Part shown: piece by piece, positions 54,151 to 64,000 of the stretch
Position numbering within the stretch: position 1 is the first letter of the stretch
How the letters are laid out: each line of letters starts with the position of its first letter
NCBI RefSeq assembly: GCF_023736115.1
Contig: NZ_JAKQZC010000007.1
Coordinates: 1-64,000, forward strand
Length of the DNA: 64,000 nt
Source of the DNA: Salinicola avicenniae
GTDB lineage: Bacteria; Pseudomonadota; Gammaproteobacteria; Pseudomonadales; Halomonadaceae
Reading direction: 5' to 3'
Program-made: the position numbers and the translations under genes
The notes under the pieces: model-generated
Told to the model about the DNA's origin: nothing
The model's input: only the letters and a program-made list of their open reading frames with translations
Database searches by the model: none

Positions 54151-55679
54151 ACGTAGCGGTCGACCGTCTGTTGTCGACGCTGGCGGCGATGTGGCCGTCG
54201 CACGACGGGCTGCCCGCCCTGACGGCGGCGCTGAGCCAGACATCGTCGGTGTCGCTGGTGCTGGACAGCCGCGAGATCACCGGTGGCGAGATATTCCTGG
54301 CGGTGCCCGGCGTGGCGGTCGACGGCCGCGATTTCATGGCCACGGCGCTGGCGTCGGGGGCTGCCGCCATACTTTGCGAGGCCGGCGAGATGCCTTGTTC
54401 GGCATCGCACGACTCACCAGTGCTGGCGCTGCCGGCGCTGAGCCAGCGTCTGGCGGAAATGGGGCGCCTGCTTTTCGGTGTGCCTGAGTCGCTGGCGCTG
54501 GTTGGCGTGACCGGGACCAACGGCAAAAGCTCTGTGACCCACTATATCGCGACCTTGCTGGAGGCGCTGGGCTCGCCGGCCGGCGTGATCGGTACGCTGG
54601 GCTATGGGCGGCCGACGCAACTCTCTGCCGCGTTGCAAACCACGCCGGGGCCGCTGCCGTTGCAACAGATGCTGGGTGACATGGCGGCCCAGGGCATCGG
54701 ACACGTGGCGATGGAGGTGTCATCGCACGCGCTGGCGCAGTCTCGCCTGGGCGACACGCGGATTGACGCCGCGGTTTTCACCAATCTCAGTCGTGACCAT
54801 CTCGATTACCACGGCAGCATGGCCGCTTACGCGGCGGCCAAGGCACGTCTTTTTCGGCGTGACACGCTCGAGCTGGCGGTCGTCAACGGCGACGATGCGC
54901 TGGCGCGTCTGATGCTGGCCGGACTGGCCGCGGGTGTGCGGGTTCTGGCGGTGGGTAGCGACGAGGCCACGACGCTACGCGTGCTCGAGTGCGAAACGCT
55001 GCCGAGCGGGCTTCGCGCCATTGTCGCGACCCCCGAGCACGAGGGTGTACTGGAACTGCCGCTGATGGGGCGCTTCAATCTGGAGAACGCGCTGCTGGCC
55101 ATGGCCACGGTCTACGGGCTCGGCTTTTCGCTGACTTCGGTGTGGGAGGCGTCTGCCAGCCTTCGCCCGGTGCCGGGGCGCATGCAGCGATTGCCGCGTG
55201 CCACGGCAAGTCGTGCGCCGATCGTGGTCGTCGACTACGGCCACACCCCGGACGCGCTGGAGAACGCGCTGTCGGCGCTGCGTGAGCATCTACCGGCGCG
55301 CGACGGCGGCAAACTGTGGTGCGTGTTCGGTTGCGGCGGCGATCGCGACAGCGGCAAGCGCCCGTTGATGGCGGCCGTCGCCGAGCGCCTGGCCGACGCT
55401 GTCGTCGTGACCGACGACAACCCGCGTGGGGAGCCGGCTGCCGCCATTCGCGAGCAGATTCTGGCCGGCCTTACCCCCGCTGGGCGAGCCGCCACCCGCT
55501 CGATTGCGGGCCGTCAGCGTGCGATCGAGACGGTGATTGCGGCTGCGAGTGCGGGCGATATCGTGCTGATCGCCGGCAAGGGGCACGAGGATTATCAGGA
55601 GATTGCCGGGACGCGACATCCGTTCAGCGATCTCGAGATCGCCCAGGCGTGCTGCGACCGGCTGGAGGTTGAGGCATGA
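54147..55679 (+). CDS. murE: UDP-MurNAc-tripeptide synthetase MurE (meso-DAP type)
   Basis: 510 residues. The ATP loop is GVTGTNGKSSVTHY, and the DNPR motif at residues 424-427 (TDDNPRGEP) selects meso-diaminopimelate. MurE adds meso-DAP to UDP-MurNAc-Ala-Glu, so this organism makes the usual Gram-negative peptidoglycan. Overlaps of four bases with ftsI and murF show tight coupling. The protein is a little longer than in E. coli (495). Confidence 0.97.
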   Translation: MNVAVDRLLSTLAAMWPSHDGLPALTAALSQTSSVSLVLDSREITGGEIFLAVPGVAVDGRDFMATALASGAAAILCEAGEMPCSASHDSPVLALPALSQRLAEMGRLLFGVPESLALVGVTGTNGKSSVTHYIATLLEALGSPAGVIGTLGYGRPTQLSAALQTTPGPLPLQQMLGDMAAQGIGHVAMEVSSHALAQSRLGDTRIDAAVFTNLSRDHLDYHGSMAAYAAAKARLFRRDTLELAVVNGDDALARLMLAGLAAGVRVLAVGSDEATTLRVLECETLPSGLRAIVATPEHEGVLELPLMGRFNLENALLAMATVYGLGFSLTSVWEASASLRPVPGRMQRLPRATASRAPIVVVDYGHTPDALENALSALREHLPARDGGKLWCVFGCGGDRDSGKRPLMAAVAERLADAVVVTDDNPRGEPAAAIREQILAGLTPAGRAATRSIAGRQRAIETVIAAASAGDIVLIAGKGHEDYQEIAGTRHPFSDLEIAQACCDRLEVEA

Positions 55680-57031
55680 GCGACCGGCTATCGACCTTGG
55701 CGGCCCGGCTGGGGAGTGATCTGCAAGGCGAAGATGCTGACGTGAGCCGAATCGTGACGGACACGCGCGAACTCGCCCCCGGCGACCTGCTGGTGGCACT
55801 CGAGGGCGAGCGCTTCGACGCGCATGACTTTCTGGCCGAGGCGCGTGCCAAGGGCGCGGTCGGTGCGGTCGTCTCGCGCAGAGTCGACGAGCCGCTGGCG
55901 CAGATTGTGGTGCCGGATACGCGACTCGCCCTGGGGTTGCTGGCGCGTTCGCATCGCCTGGCTTGGCAGGGTCGGCTGGTCGCGGTCACCGGCAACAGCG
56001 GCAAGACGACGGTCAAGGAGATGCTGGCGTCGATGCTTTCGCAGCGCGCATCGACGTTGGCCACGCGGGGCAATCTCAACAACGATATCGGCGCGCCGCT
56101 GACCCTGTTGGCATTGACCGCCTCGCACCGCTACGCCGCGGTCGAGCTGGGGGCCAATCATCTCGGTGAAATCGCCTGGACGACCGCGCTGGCGCGTCCC
56201 GATGTCGCGATCATCACCAATGTCACCGGTGCTCATGTCGGCGAGTTCGGTGGTCTGGGGCAGATCGCGCAGGCCAAGGGCGAAATACTGGCCGGTCTGG
56301 CCGAGTCGGGCTATGCGATTCTCGATCGCGACGAGCGCTATTACGCCGTCTGGCGAGCGCTGGCCGGCCGTGCTCGAGTGCTCGATTTTGCCCTCGAGGC
56401 ACCGGCCAGCGTTCGGGCGGACGATCTGGTCTGCGATCGCGCCGGGCGTTATGCTTTCACGCTGTCGCTGCCGGGGTCGCCCACGGTGCGGGTCGCTCTG
56501 CCGCTGATGGGGCGTCATAACGTTCGCAATGCCTTGGCTGCCGCCGCGGCGGCGCACGCGATGGGGCTGGAGCCGGCCGAGATCGTTACCGGTCTCGAGG
56601 CTTGCGTACCGGTCCGCGGTCGCATGCAGCCGGTGGCGGGGCTTCGGGGTAGCTGTCTTATCGACGACACCTACAATGCCAACCCCGGTGCCATGCGGGC
56701 GGCGATCGAGAGCCTGACATCGTTGCCCGGGCCGCACTGGTGTCTGCTCGGCCCGATGGGCGAGCTCGGGCGCGACAGCGCGGCATTGCACGCCGAGGTC
56801 GGCCGTGTCGCGCGCGCCCTGGATGTCGACTGTCTGGCGACCTGCGGGGCTGAGGCCCGTCCCGCCGCCGAGGCCTTCGGTGAACAAGGCCATCATTTCG
56901 AGGACCGGGCGGCGCTTGAGCGCTTTGTCCGGGACCAGCTTCCCCCCCGGGCCAGCGTGCTGGTCAAGGGATCCCGCAGCGCACGCATGGAGCAACTGGT
57001 CGATGCGCTGCGAGACGATGCCCCAAGGTGA
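55676..57031 (+). CDS. murF: UDP-MurNAc-pentapeptide synthetase MurF
   Basis: 451 residues. The ATP loop is AVTGNSGKTTVKEML; ELGANHLGEIAWT and DDTYNANPGAM are family motifs. It adds D-Ala-D-Ala to the tripeptide. Supply of D-Ala-D-Ala needs a Ddl ligase, which is not encoded in this cluster. mraY follows after nine bases. Confidence 0.97.
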   Translation: MSDRLSTLAARLGSDLQGEDADVSRIVTDTRELAPGDLLVALEGERFDAHDFLAEARAKGAVGAVVSRRVDEPLAQIVVPDTRLALGLLARSHRLAWQGRLVAVTGNSGKTTVKEMLASMLSQRASTLATRGNLNNDIGAPLTLLALTASHRYAAVELGANHLGEIAWTTALARPDVAIITNVTGAHVGEFGGLGQIAQAKGEILAGLAESGYAILDRDERYYAVWRALAGRARVLDFALEAPASVRADDLVCDRAGRYAFTLSLPGSPTVRVALPLMGRHNVRNALAAAAAAHAMGLEPAEIVTGLEACVPVRGRMQPVAGLRGSCLIDDTYNANPGAMRAAIESLTSLPGPHWCLLGPMGELGRDSAALHAEVGRVARALDVDCLATCGAEARPAAEAFGEQGHHFEDRAALERFVRDQLPPRASVLVKGSRSARMEQLVDALRDDAPR

Positions 57032-57040
57032 ATGTGACTC

Positions 57041-58123
57041 ATGCTGCTTTTTCTGACTGAACTGCTCTCCCATTTTCAGAGTGCCTTCAATGTTTTCGGC
57101 TATCAGACGCTGCGCGTGATTCTGGGCATGCTGACCGCGCTGTTCCTGAGCCTGTGGATGGGGCCGCAGGTAATCCGGCGGCTGGTCGAGCGCCAGATCG
57201 GCCAGGCGGTTCGCGACGACGGCCCGCAGTCTCACCTGTCCAAGGCGGGAACGCCGACCATGGGCGGCGCGATGATCCTGATTTCCATTGCTGTGAGCAC
57301 CCTGCTGTGGGGAGACCTGACCAATCACTACATCTGGCTGGTGCTGGTGGTGACGCTCGGCTTCGGTGCGATCGGCTGGGTGGATGATTTCCGCAAGGTG
57401 GTGGAGAAGAATCCGCGAGGCCTGCCGGCGCGCTGGAAGTATTTCTGGCAGTCGGTACTGGGGTTGGGCGCCGCGCTGATTCTCTATTTCACCGCGGCCA
57501 GCCCGGTCGAAGTGAGCCTGATCGTGCCGCTGTTCAAGGACGTGGTGATCCCGCTGGGACTTTTCTACGTCGTCCTGACCTATCTCGTGATCGTGGGCAG
57601 CTCCAATGCGGTCAACCTGACCGATGGGCTGGATGGTCTCGCGATTATGCCGACGGTGCTGGTCTCGATGGGGCTGGCGGTCTTCGCCTACGCGAGCGGC
57701 AACGCGGTGTTCGCCGATTACCTGCATATTCCCGAAGTGCCCGGTGCCGGCGAGCTTGCGGTCTTCTGCGGTACCATTGCTGGGGCGGGGCTCGGTTTCC
57801 TCTGGTTCAATACCTATCCGGCGCAGGTCTTCATGGGCGATGTGGGCGCGCTGGCGCTAGGCGCGGCGCTGGGCATCGTGGCCGTGATCGTGCGTCAGGA
57901 GATCGTGCTGTTCATCATGGGCGGCGTGTTCGTGATGGAGACGGTCTCGGTGATTCTGCAGGTGGCTTCCTACAAGCTGACCGGGAGGCGCATCTTCCGC
58001 ATGGCTCCTCTTCATCACCACTTCGAGCTCAAGGGTTGGCCCGAGCCACGTGTCATCGTCCGCTTCTGGATCGTGACGGTGATGCTGGTGCTGCTGGGGC
58101 TGGCAACGCTCAAGCTGCGTTGA
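57041..58123 (+). CDS. mraY: Phospho-MurNAc-pentapeptide transferase MraY
   Basis: 360 residues with ten membrane helices. Catalytic aspartates lie in GWVDDFRK near residue 112 and in [10 protein letters not shown] near 190; [14 protein letters not shown] is the conserved His-rich loop. MraY links the pentapeptide precursor to undecaprenyl phosphate to form lipid I. Length equals E. coli MraY. murD follows after four bases. Confidence 0.98.
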   Translation: MLLFLTELLSHFQSAFNVFGYQTLRVILGMLTALFLSLWMGPQVIRRLVERQIGQAVRDDGPQSHLSKAGTPTMGGAMILISIAVSTLLWGDLTNHYIWLVLVVTLGFGAIGWVDDFRKVVEKNPRGLPARWKYFWQSVLGLGAALILYFTAASPVEVSLIVPLFKDVVIPLGLFYVVLTYLVIVGSSNAVNLTDGLDGLAIMPTVLVSMGLAVFAYASGNAVFADYLHIPEVPGAGELAVFCGTIAGAGLGFLWFNTYPAQVFMGDVGALALGAALGIVAVIVRQEIVLFIMGGVFVMETVSVILQVASYKLTGRRIFRMAPLHHHFELKGWPEPRVIVRFWIVTVMLVLLGLATLKLR

Positions 58124-58127
58124 TGCC

Positions 58128-59501
58128 ATGATTGCCTCCGCCCCTCTCGAAGCCTCCCTCGTACCGGCTGGCGAACGACTGGTCGTCGGGCTGGGAATCT
58201 CCGGCCGCGCCGTCGCGCGCTATCTGCGCGCTTGCGGCGAACCGTTCGTGGTTGTCGATACGCGCAGCCAGCCGCCGGGACTTGCCGACTTTCGCCGCGA
58301 ATTTCCGCAGGTCGAACTGCATCTCGGTAGCCTGAGCGAGCTCGAGTTGACGCGCTTCGTTGAGATCGTCGCCAGCCCCGGCATTGATCTCGAGGCGGCC
58401 GGGCTCGGCGCCGTGCGTGAACGCGTCATCGGCGAGATGGCGCTGTTCGCGCGCGTCTGCCGAGCGCCCGTCGTCGCCATCACCGGATCGAACGCCAAGT
58501 CCACGGTGACCACGCTGGTCGGCGAGATGGCGCGCGAGGCGGGCGTCGACGTGGCGGTCGGGGGCAATCTCGGCGATGCGGCACTCGATCTGTTGCTCGA
58601 CTATCCAGAAGCAGCGTTGTTCGTGCTCGAGCTCTCGAGCTTTCAGCTCGAGCTCACGCCGCGCCTGGGGGCCGCCTGCGCAGCATTCCTCAATCTTTCG
58701 GCCGACCATCTTGATCGCCATGGCGACATGCAGGGCTATCGACTGGCTAAGTCCCGCGTTTTCGAAGGAGCGGCGAAGGCGGTGGTCAACGCGGAGGACC
58801 GCGCGACCTGGCCTGAAGATCCTGCGCTGCCGTGCACTGCATTCACGACGGAGGCGCCTGGCGCCGATGAGTGGGGAATCGCGACGCGCGATGGCGACGC
58901 GTGGTTCTGTCACGGCTCGCAAGCACTGATGCCGCTTGCCGCGCTTCGTCTGAGCGGCCGGCACAATCAGGCCAACGCCCTTGCCGCGCTGGCGATCGGC
59001 GAGAGCGTGGGCCTGCCGCTGCGGGCGATGCAGGCCGTACTGAGCCGTTTCGGCGGATTGCCGCACCGGGGAGAGGTGGTGGCCGAGCGCCAGGGGGTTC
59101 GTTGGATCAACGATTCCAAAGGCACGAATGTGGGCGCGACGCTGGCGGCGATTGCCGGGCTGGGTGAGACTCTGGATGGCCGCTTGATCTGGCTCGGCGG
59201 CGGGGTCGGCAAAGGCGCGGATTTTACACCGCTGATCGCACCGCTGGTGCGCCACGCGCGGGAAGCCATCGTCTTTGGCGAGGATGCACCGCAGCTCGAG
59301 TCGTTATTGCAAGCGCATCTGCCGACGCAGCGGGTGGCGACGCTGGAGGAGGCCATGCGGCGTGCCGCGGCGGTCGCCGAACCGGGCGACTGCGTGCTGC
59401 TGTCGCCGGCCTGTGCCAGCCTCGATCAGTTTCCGAATTACATGGCTCGCGGCGATGCCTTCCGCGCGATCCTCGAGCAAGGGCAGGAAGCCACATGCTA
59501 A
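58128..59501 (+). CDS. murD: UDP-MurNAc-alanine--D-glutamate ligase MurD
   Basis: 457 residues. The ATP loop is AITGSNAKSTVTTLVGE, where Ala replaces the more common Gly before Lys, as in several gammaproteobacteria. NDSKGTNVGAT near residue 328 and LLSPACASLDQFPNY near 425 are the other signatures. It adds D-Glu to UDP-MurNAc-Ala. The end overlaps ftsW by seven bases. Confidence 0.96.
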   Translation: MIASAPLEASLVPAGERLVVGLGISGRAVARYLRACGEPFVVVDTRSQPPGLADFRREFPQVELHLGSLSELELTRFVEIVASPGIDLEAAGLGAVRERVIGEMALFARVCRAPVVAITGSNAKSTVTTLVGEMAREAGVDVAVGGNLGDAALDLLLDYPEAALFVLELSSFQLELTPRLGAACAAFLNLSADHLDRHGDMQGYRLAKSRVFEGAAKAVVNAEDRATWPEDPALPCTAFTTEAPGADEWGIATRDGDAWFCHGSQALMPLAALRLSGRHNQANALAALAIGESVGLPLRAMQAVLSRFGGLPHRGEVVAERQGVRWINDSKGTNVGATLAAIAGLGETLDGRLIWLGGGVGKGADFTPLIAPLVRHAREAIVFGEDAPQLESLLQAHLPTQRVATLEEAMRRAAAVAEPGDCVLLSPACASLDQFPNYMARGDAFRAILEQGQEATC

Positions 59502-60703
59502 AGGCGATCGAAGCGCGTTTCTCCACGCGACATCAATCCTTCGACGGCTGGCTGCTGCTGGCCTCGCTCTCGCTGCTGCTGATCGGCTGGGTCATGGTGA
59601 CCTCGGCCTCGACCGAGATCGCCGCCAGCCTGACCGGCAACTCCTACTATTTCAGTATTCGCCACGGCATCTTCGTGATGGCGGCCATCGTCGTTGGTCT
59701 GGTCGCCGTACGGCTGCCGCTGGACTGGTGGCGACAGAAGGGCCCCTATCTGCTGCTCGGCGCGCTGTTTCTGCTCTTCGTGGTGTTGATCGTCGGACGC
59801 GAGATCAACGGTAGCCGGCGCTGGATTCCGCTGGGCGTGATCAATATCCAGGCTTCCGAGGTCGCCAAGCTCTGCCTGATCGTTTATCTGGCAGGATACC
59901 TGGAGCGCTATCTGCCCGAGGTGCGGCGTACCTGGGGCGCTTTCCTGCGACCGCTGGCTGTGATGGCGCTGATCGGTTTCCTGCTGATTCTCGAGCCGGA
60001 CTATGGGGCGGTCGTGGTCTTGACCGGCTGTGTCATGGGCATGCTGCTGCTTTCGGGGGCGCCTCTCTGGCGCTTTCTGCTGATTCTCGTCGTCGTCGGT
60101 TCCGGCGCCGTCATGCTCGCGGTGGCTGAGCCCTATCGGCTGCAGCGAATCACCAGCTTCGCCAACCCCTGGGCCGATCAGTACAACACCGGCTACCAGT
60201 TGACCCAGGCGCTGATTGCCTTCGGGCGCGGACACTGGTTTGGCCTCGGACTCGGCAACAGCGTGCAGAAACTGTTCTATCTTCCCGAGGCGCATACCGA
60301 TTTCGTATTCGCGGTGCTGGCCGAGGAGCTGGGGCTGTTCGGTGCCGTGGGCGTGATCCTGCTGCTGGCGCTTCTGGTGTTTCGCGCGTTCCGTATCGGG
60401 CGCAAGGCAGAGCTTCTGGGGAACCCGTTTGCGGCGTATCTCTGCTACGGCATTGCGCTGGTCATTGGGGCGCAGGCGTTCATCAATATCTCGGTCAGTG
60501 CCGGCATGCTGCCGACCAAGGGGTTAACGCTGCCATTGCTGAGCTATGGCGGCTCCAGCCTGATTGTCAGTGGCGTCATGATGGCGATCCTGTTTCGCGT
60601 CGACGCGGAAGTGCGTCGACGCCAGCGGCAGCTGGCCCAGCGCAAGCAAGAGGCGGCGAAGTCCGACAAGCGTCAAACAGATACAGCGGAGTCCGGTACA
60701 TGA
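59495..60703 (+). CDS. ftsW: Septal peptidoglycan glycosyltransferase FtsW
   Basis: 402 residues, SEDS family with ten membrane helices. The NGSRRWIPLG motif near residue 106 and KGLTLPLLSYGGSSL near 340 are diagnostic. FtsW polymerises lipid II at the septum with FtsI. It overlaps murD by seven bases and murG by four. The C-terminal tail is polar and lysine-rich. Confidence 0.97.
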   Translation: MLKAIEARFSTRHQSFDGWLLLASLSLLLIGWVMVTSASTEIAASLTGNSYYFSIRHGIFVMAAIVVGLVAVRLPLDWWRQKGPYLLLGALFLLFVVLIVGREINGSRRWIPLGVINIQASEVAKLCLIVYLAGYLERYLPEVRRTWGAFLRPLAVMALIGFLLILEPDYGAVVVLTGCVMGMLLLSGAPLWRFLLILVVVGSGAVMLAVAEPYRLQRITSFANPWADQYNTGYQLTQALIAFGRGHWFGLGLGNSVQKLFYLPEAHTDFVFAVLAEELGLFGAVGVILLLALLVFRAFRIGRKAELLGNPFAAYLCYGIALVIGAQAFINISVSAGMLPTKGLTLPLLSYGGSSLIVSGVMMAILFRVDAEVRRRQRQLAQRKQEAAKSDKRQTDTAESGT

Positions 60704-61785
60704 GTCGCATCCAGCGCGTTCTGATCATGGCGGGGGGAACTGGCGGGCATGTGGTGCCGGCGCTCTCGCTGGCGAAGGGGCTGGGCGAACGCGGTGTTCA
60801 GGTCGAGTGGCTTGGCAGCCCTCGCGGTATCGAAAATCGGCTGGTTCCGGCGGCGGGTATTCCGCTGCACCGCATCGACGTGGCGGGGCTTCGAGGCAAC
60901 GGTCTTGCCGGATGGCTGGCGGTTCCCTGGCGCCTGAGTCGTGCCGTGTGGCAGGCGCGCCAGGTCCTGCGTCACTTCGACCCTCAACTGGTGGTCGGTC
61001 TTGGTGGTTTCGCCAGTGGGCCAGGCGGGCTGGCGGCGAAGCTGACCGGTCGGCCGCTGGTGGTGCATGAACAGAACGCCATCGCCGGATTGACCAACCG
61101 CTCGCTGGCACGCCTGGCAACGAGGGTTTACGCGGCGTTCCCGGGTGCCTTTCCCGGTGAGCAGGCGGAGGTCGTCGGCAACCCGGTGCGGGCCGATATC
61201 GCGGTATTGGGGGAACGCCCTCGAGCGGTGGAGACGATGGCGCAGCGGCCCCTGCGGCTGCTGGTGCTGGGCGGCTCGCTCGGCGCCCAGTCGCTCAACG
61301 AGAAGCTGCCGGTGGCCATGGCATCGCTGGATCCGTCGCAGCGCCCCGAGGTGCGACATCAAGCAGGCCGAGACAAGGATGAGGCGACGCGCGCCGCCTA
61401 CGAGGCGGCCGGCGTCAGCGCGCAGGTGAGCGCGTTCATCGATGACATGGCCGAAGCCTATGACTGGGCGGACCTGATCGTCTGTCGCGCCGGGGCGTTG
61501 ACCATCGCCGAGCTGGCGGCGGCGGCCAAACCGTCACTGCTGGTGCCTTTCCCGCATGCAGTGGACGACCACCAGACTCATAACGCACGTCATCTGGTCG
61601 AGGCCGGTGGCGCGGAGCTGATACAGCAGGCCGAACTGTCGCCGGCACGACTGCTGGCGGCGCTGGAATCACTTCTTCAACCCGAGGTGCTGGCGCAGAT
61701 GGCGCTGCACGCACGTCGGGTCGCCCATCTGGATGCCGTCGACCGGCTGGTCGACGGCTGCTTGGAGATTGGTCTTGAGCGATAG
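60700..61785 (+). CDS. murG: Lipid II synthase MurG
   Basis: 361 residues, GT-B fold. The N-terminal [16 protein letters not shown] and [12 protein letters not shown] motifs and the donor-site [14 protein letters not shown] are present. It transfers GlcNAc from UDP-GlcNAc to lipid I. It overlaps ftsW by four bases and murC by eleven if murC starts at the TTG at 61775. Confidence 0.97.
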   Translation: MSRIQRVLIMAGGTGGHVVPALSLAKGLGERGVQVEWLGSPRGIENRLVPAAGIPLHRIDVAGLRGNGLAGWLAVPWRLSRAVWQARQVLRHFDPQLVVGLGGFASGPGGLAAKLTGRPLVVHEQNAIAGLTNRSLARLATRVYAAFPGAFPGEQAEVVGNPVRADIAVLGERPRAVETMAQRPLRLLVLGGSLGAQSLNEKLPVAMASLDPSQRPEVRHQAGRDKDEATRAAYEAAGVSAQVSAFIDDMAEAYDWADLIVCRAGALTIAELAAAAKPSLLVPFPHAVDDHQTHNARHLVEAGGAELIQQAELSPARLLAALESLLQPEVLAQMALHARRVAHLDAVDRLVDGCLEIGLER

Positions 61786-63229
61786 CATTCAGTCACGTCC
61801 CACGCGTTCGCATCTCGGAATGCGGCGCATCCGCGGCATCCATTTCGTCGGCATCGGCGGCTCCGGCATGTGCGGCATCGCCGAAGTGCTGGCCAATGAG
61901 GGGTACCTGGTCAGCGGTAGCGATCTGCGGGAATCGCCGGTAACGCACCATCTACGAGAGTGCGGTATTCGTGTCGCCGTCGGCCATGCCGCGGTCAACG
62001 CCGAGGGGGCCGATGTCATTGTCGTGTCGACGGCAGTGGACCCGACCAATCCCGAAATTCAGTGGGCGCGCGAACATCGCGTACCGGTCGTGCGGCGGGC
62101 AGAGATGCTGGCCGAGCTGATGCGTTTTCGTCACGGCATCGCGGTTGCCGGGACACATGGCAAGACCACGACCACCAGCCTGTTGTCGACGCTGTTTGCC
62201 GAGGCGGGGCTGGATCCGACCTTTGTCATCGGCGGCAAGTTGACCAGTGCGGGCACCAACGCACGGCTCGGGGCCGGAGACTTTCTGGTGGCCGAAGCCG
62301 ATGAGTCCGATGCGTCCTTTCTGCATCTGCAGCCGATGACATCGATCGTGACCAATATCGATGCCGATCACATGGCGACCTACGACGGTGACTTTTCTCG
62401 TCTGAAGACGACGTTCATCGAGTTCTTGCACAACCTGCCGTTCTATGGCCGGGCTGTTCTCTGCCTCGACGACGATAACGTGCGCGAGTTGCTGCCGCAG
62501 GTTCAGCGGCAGTTCGTGACCTATGGATTCGATGCGGATGCGGATTATCGGGTCCGCGATTTCCACCAGCAGGGCGGCACGATACATTTCGTTGCCGAGC
62601 GGCCAGCCGGTTTCGAGGCGCTGGAGATCACGCTGGGCATGCCCGGTGAACACAATGCACTTAACGCGCTGGCGGCGATCGCGGTGGCGACAGATGCGGG
62701 CGTCGGTGACGCCGATATCGTGCGCGGCCTGGCGTCATTCGGTGGCGTGGGTCGTCGTTTTCAGGTGCACGGGGATTTCCCGCTGCGTGACGGCGGTGAA
62801 GTGATGCTGGTGGACGATTACGGCCACCATCCGCGCGAAGTGGAGATGATCATTCGCGCGGTGCGCGCGGGATGGCCGGAGCGGCGTCTGGTCATGCTGT
62901 ATCAGCCGCATCGCTACACCCGGACTCGGGATCTTTACGACGAGTTCGTGCGCGTGCTGTCCGGGGTCGATACGCTGCTGCTGCTTGATGTCTATAGCGC
63001 GGGCGAAGCGCCGATTCCTGGTGCCGAGGGGCGGATGCTCGCCGGCTCGATCCGCCAGCGGGGGCAGGTCGATCCGTTGTTCGTCGAGGAGAAGGCCGCG
63101 CTGCCAGGGATTCTGGCGCGAGTGCTGCGTCCGGGCGATATCCTGATCACGCAGGGAGCCGGCGATATCGGTGGCATCGCGCAGCGGCTGGCCAGCAGTG
63201 CGCTGGATCTCGACGAGGTGTCGCTTTGA
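61775..63229 (+). CDS. murC: UDP-N-acetylmuramate--L-alanine ligase MurC
   Basis: 484 residues if translation begins at TTG 61775, which has GGAG at 61764-61767 with seven bases of spacing; the first ATG in the conserved part is at 61820 ([14 protein letters not shown]). [16 protein letters not shown] and the ATP loop [13 protein letters not shown] are intact. MurC adds the first L-Ala to UDP-MurNAc. ftsQ follows after 13 bases; ddlB, the usual gene between them, is missing. Confidence 0.95.
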   Translation: MSDSIQSRPTRSHLGMRRIRGIHFVGIGGSGMCGIAEVLANEGYLVSGSDLRESPVTHHLRECGIRVAVGHAAVNAEGADVIVVSTAVDPTNPEIQWAREHRVPVVRRAEMLAELMRFRHGIAVAGTHGKTTTTSLLSTLFAEAGLDPTFVIGGKLTSAGTNARLGAGDFLVAEADESDASFLHLQPMTSIVTNIDADHMATYDGDFSRLKTTFIEFLHNLPFYGRAVLCLDDDNVRELLPQVQRQFVTYGFDADADYRVRDFHQQGGTIHFVAERPAGFEALEITLGMPGEHNALNALAAIAVATDAGVGDADIVRGLASFGGVGRRFQVHGDFPLRDGGEVMLVDDYGHHPREVEMIIRAVRAGWPERRLVMLYQPHRYTRTRDLYDEFVRVLSGVDTLLLLDVYSAGEAPIPGAEGRMLAGSIRQRGQVDPLFVEEKAALPGILARVLRPGDILITQGAGDIGGIAQRLASSALDLDEVSL

Positions 63230-63242
63230 GGGGAGAGCGGGC

Positions 63243-63962
63243 ATGACCACCAGCGCTCGAGGCACACTGCTTGGCGTGTTGATGATCGTCGTGCTCGTCG
63301 GTGCGGGGGGGCGTGCGCTCTGGCTCTGGCTCGACAAGCCGATCGCGCGGGTCTCGATCAGTGGCGATCTGCGTCATGTCAGCGCCGGCTACCTGCAGCA
63401 GGAGCTGGCACCGCTGGTCCGTGGCCACACCTGGCTATCCATTTCGCTTGCGGACCTGCGCGAGGAAGCGCGAAACATTGGCTGGCTGCGCGAGGTTAGC
63501 GTCTCTCGTCAGTGGCCGAACGCCCTGCGTTTCGAGCTTTACGAGCAGGACCCGGTAGCGCGCTGGAATGATAGTTCGCTGCTCAACAGTCGGGGACAGC
63601 CTTTCCCCCCGGGGCCGGTGACCGATCTGGGACGGCGTCTGCCGGATCTCGGCGGGCCGCAGGATACCGGCAGAGAGGTGCTTTCCTACTATGACTCGCT
63701 GCGCCGGACGCTCGCCGATCTGGGGCTGACGATCACGCAGCTACGTCTGGAACCTCGAGGCGCCTGGCGCTTTCAGGTCGACGACGGTGTCTGGGTGATT
63801 CTGGGGCGGGCCGATCTCGATGCCCGACTCGCGCGTTTTATTGCCGCCTGGAAGCGACAGTTGGGTGAGCAGGCGTCGCGAATACGCTACATCGATTTGC
63901 GTTATCCCAACGGCGTTTCCGTTGCCTGGCACGGTGAAACCGCAACGACATCCTCGCAATAG
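63243..63962 (+). CDS. ftsQ: Cell division protein FtsQ
   Basis: 239 residues from ATG 63243, preceded by the purine-rich GAGGGGAGAG. One membrane helix (about 8-28), a POTRA domain (about 35-105, VSISGDLRHVSAGYLQQEL) and the beta domain follow. FtsQ recruits FtsB/FtsL to the divisome. The cytoplasmic N-terminus is very short, seven residues, compared with about 25 in E. coli. ftsA begins 24 bases after the stop. Confidence 0.95.
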   Translation: MTTSARGTLLGVLMIVVLVGAGGRALWLWLDKPIARVSISGDLRHVSAGYLQQELAPLVRGHTWLSISLADLREEARNIGWLREVSVSRQWPNALRFELYEQDPVARWNDSSLLNSRGQPFPPGPVTDLGRRLPDLGGPQDTGREVLSYYDSLRRTLADLGLTITQLRLEPRGAWRFQVDDGVWVILGRADLDARLARFIAAWKRQLGEQASRIRYIDLRYPNGVSVAWHGETATTSSQ

Positions 63963-63986
63963 TCAGAGGATCAGGGCGACAGTAAC

Positions 63987-64000
63987 ATGCGTTCTAGCCT
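63987..64000 (+). CDS. ftsA: Start of ftsA (cut by window end)
   Basis: ATG at 63987 with CAGGG about ten bases upstream encodes M-R-S-S before the window ends. Position directly after ftsQ is that of ftsA, the actin-like membrane tether of FtsZ. The identity rests on gene order only. Confidence 0.55.

Noticed and set aside
55688-57727. 679-codon minus-strand open frame antisense to murF and mraY
   Set aside because: Composition artefact: rich in His, Arg and Gln with no domain, opposite two intact essential genes.

Overview
This window is a 64 kb piece of a GC-rich gammaproteobacterial chromosome. Gene content and order (gatCAB / mreBCD / maf-rng-yhdP-tldD / pmbA; kdsD-lptCAB-rpoN-hpf-ptsN-rapZ-ptsO; mlaFEDCB-ibaG-murA-hisGD; degS; zapE; rplM-rpsI; sspAB; dolP-diaA-yraN-lpoA; rsmI; rnpB; dcw cluster) follow the Pseudomonas/Oceanospirillales arrangement. 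The presence of gatCAB and short HisG, the GC-rich codon use and strongly acidic proteins suggest Halomonadaceae (Halomonas, Salinicola, Chromohalobacter, Kushneria). That placement is inference from synteny and composition, not a database match.

Region 1 (1-7.4 kb) is accessory. It holds the 3' part of a vgrG, a DUF4123 adaptor, a 1182-residue VasX-like type VI secretion effector with C-terminal membrane helices, a secreted Sel1-repeat protein and two small membrane proteins. The order vgrG-adaptor-VasX-downstream gene matches vgrG2-vasW-vasX-tsiV2 of Vibrio cholerae, but the downstream genes do not look like TsiV2. From about 2.6 to 6.6 kb the DNA is visibly richer in A+T than the rest, as expected of a transferred toxin/immunity cassette.

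Region 2 (7.5-10.8 kb, minus strand) is gatCAB, the tRNA-dependent amidotransferase. Region 3 (11-23.3 kb, plus) is mreBCD, maf, rng, yhdP, tldD and pmbA, with darP in between on the minus strand. Region 4 (23.5-32 kb, minus) holds a hotdog thioesterase, mgtE, the nitrogen PTS/rpoN group and the Lpt/KdsD genes. Region 5 (32.2-39.1 kb, plus) is mlaFEDCB, ibaG, murA, hisG and hisD. Region 6 (39.2-51.1 kb) alternates strands: degS-like protease, NIF3-family gene, yhcB, zapE, rplM-rpsI, sspAB, then dolP-diaA-yraN-lpoA, rsmI and the RNase P RNA gene. Region 7 (51.1-64 kb, plus) is the division and cell wall cluster from rsmH to the first codons of ftsA, almost all with overlapping or abutting genes.

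Most of the window builds the cell envelope: peptidoglycan precursors (murA, murC-G, mraY, ftsI/ftsW, lpoA), shape (mreBCD), LPS export (lptABC, kdsD), phospholipid asymmetry (mla) and outer-membrane lipoproteins. Several genes usual at these positions in relatives are not here: kdsC, hisC, petABC, a nitrilase gene, mraZ and ddlB. No tRNA gene, CRISPR array, insertion sequence or prophage was recognised. No stretch above 300 bases lacks a gene or the RNase P RNA; the longest gene-free spacers (10814-11097, 31990-32268, 43574-43849) are divergent promoter regions or an mRNA leader.
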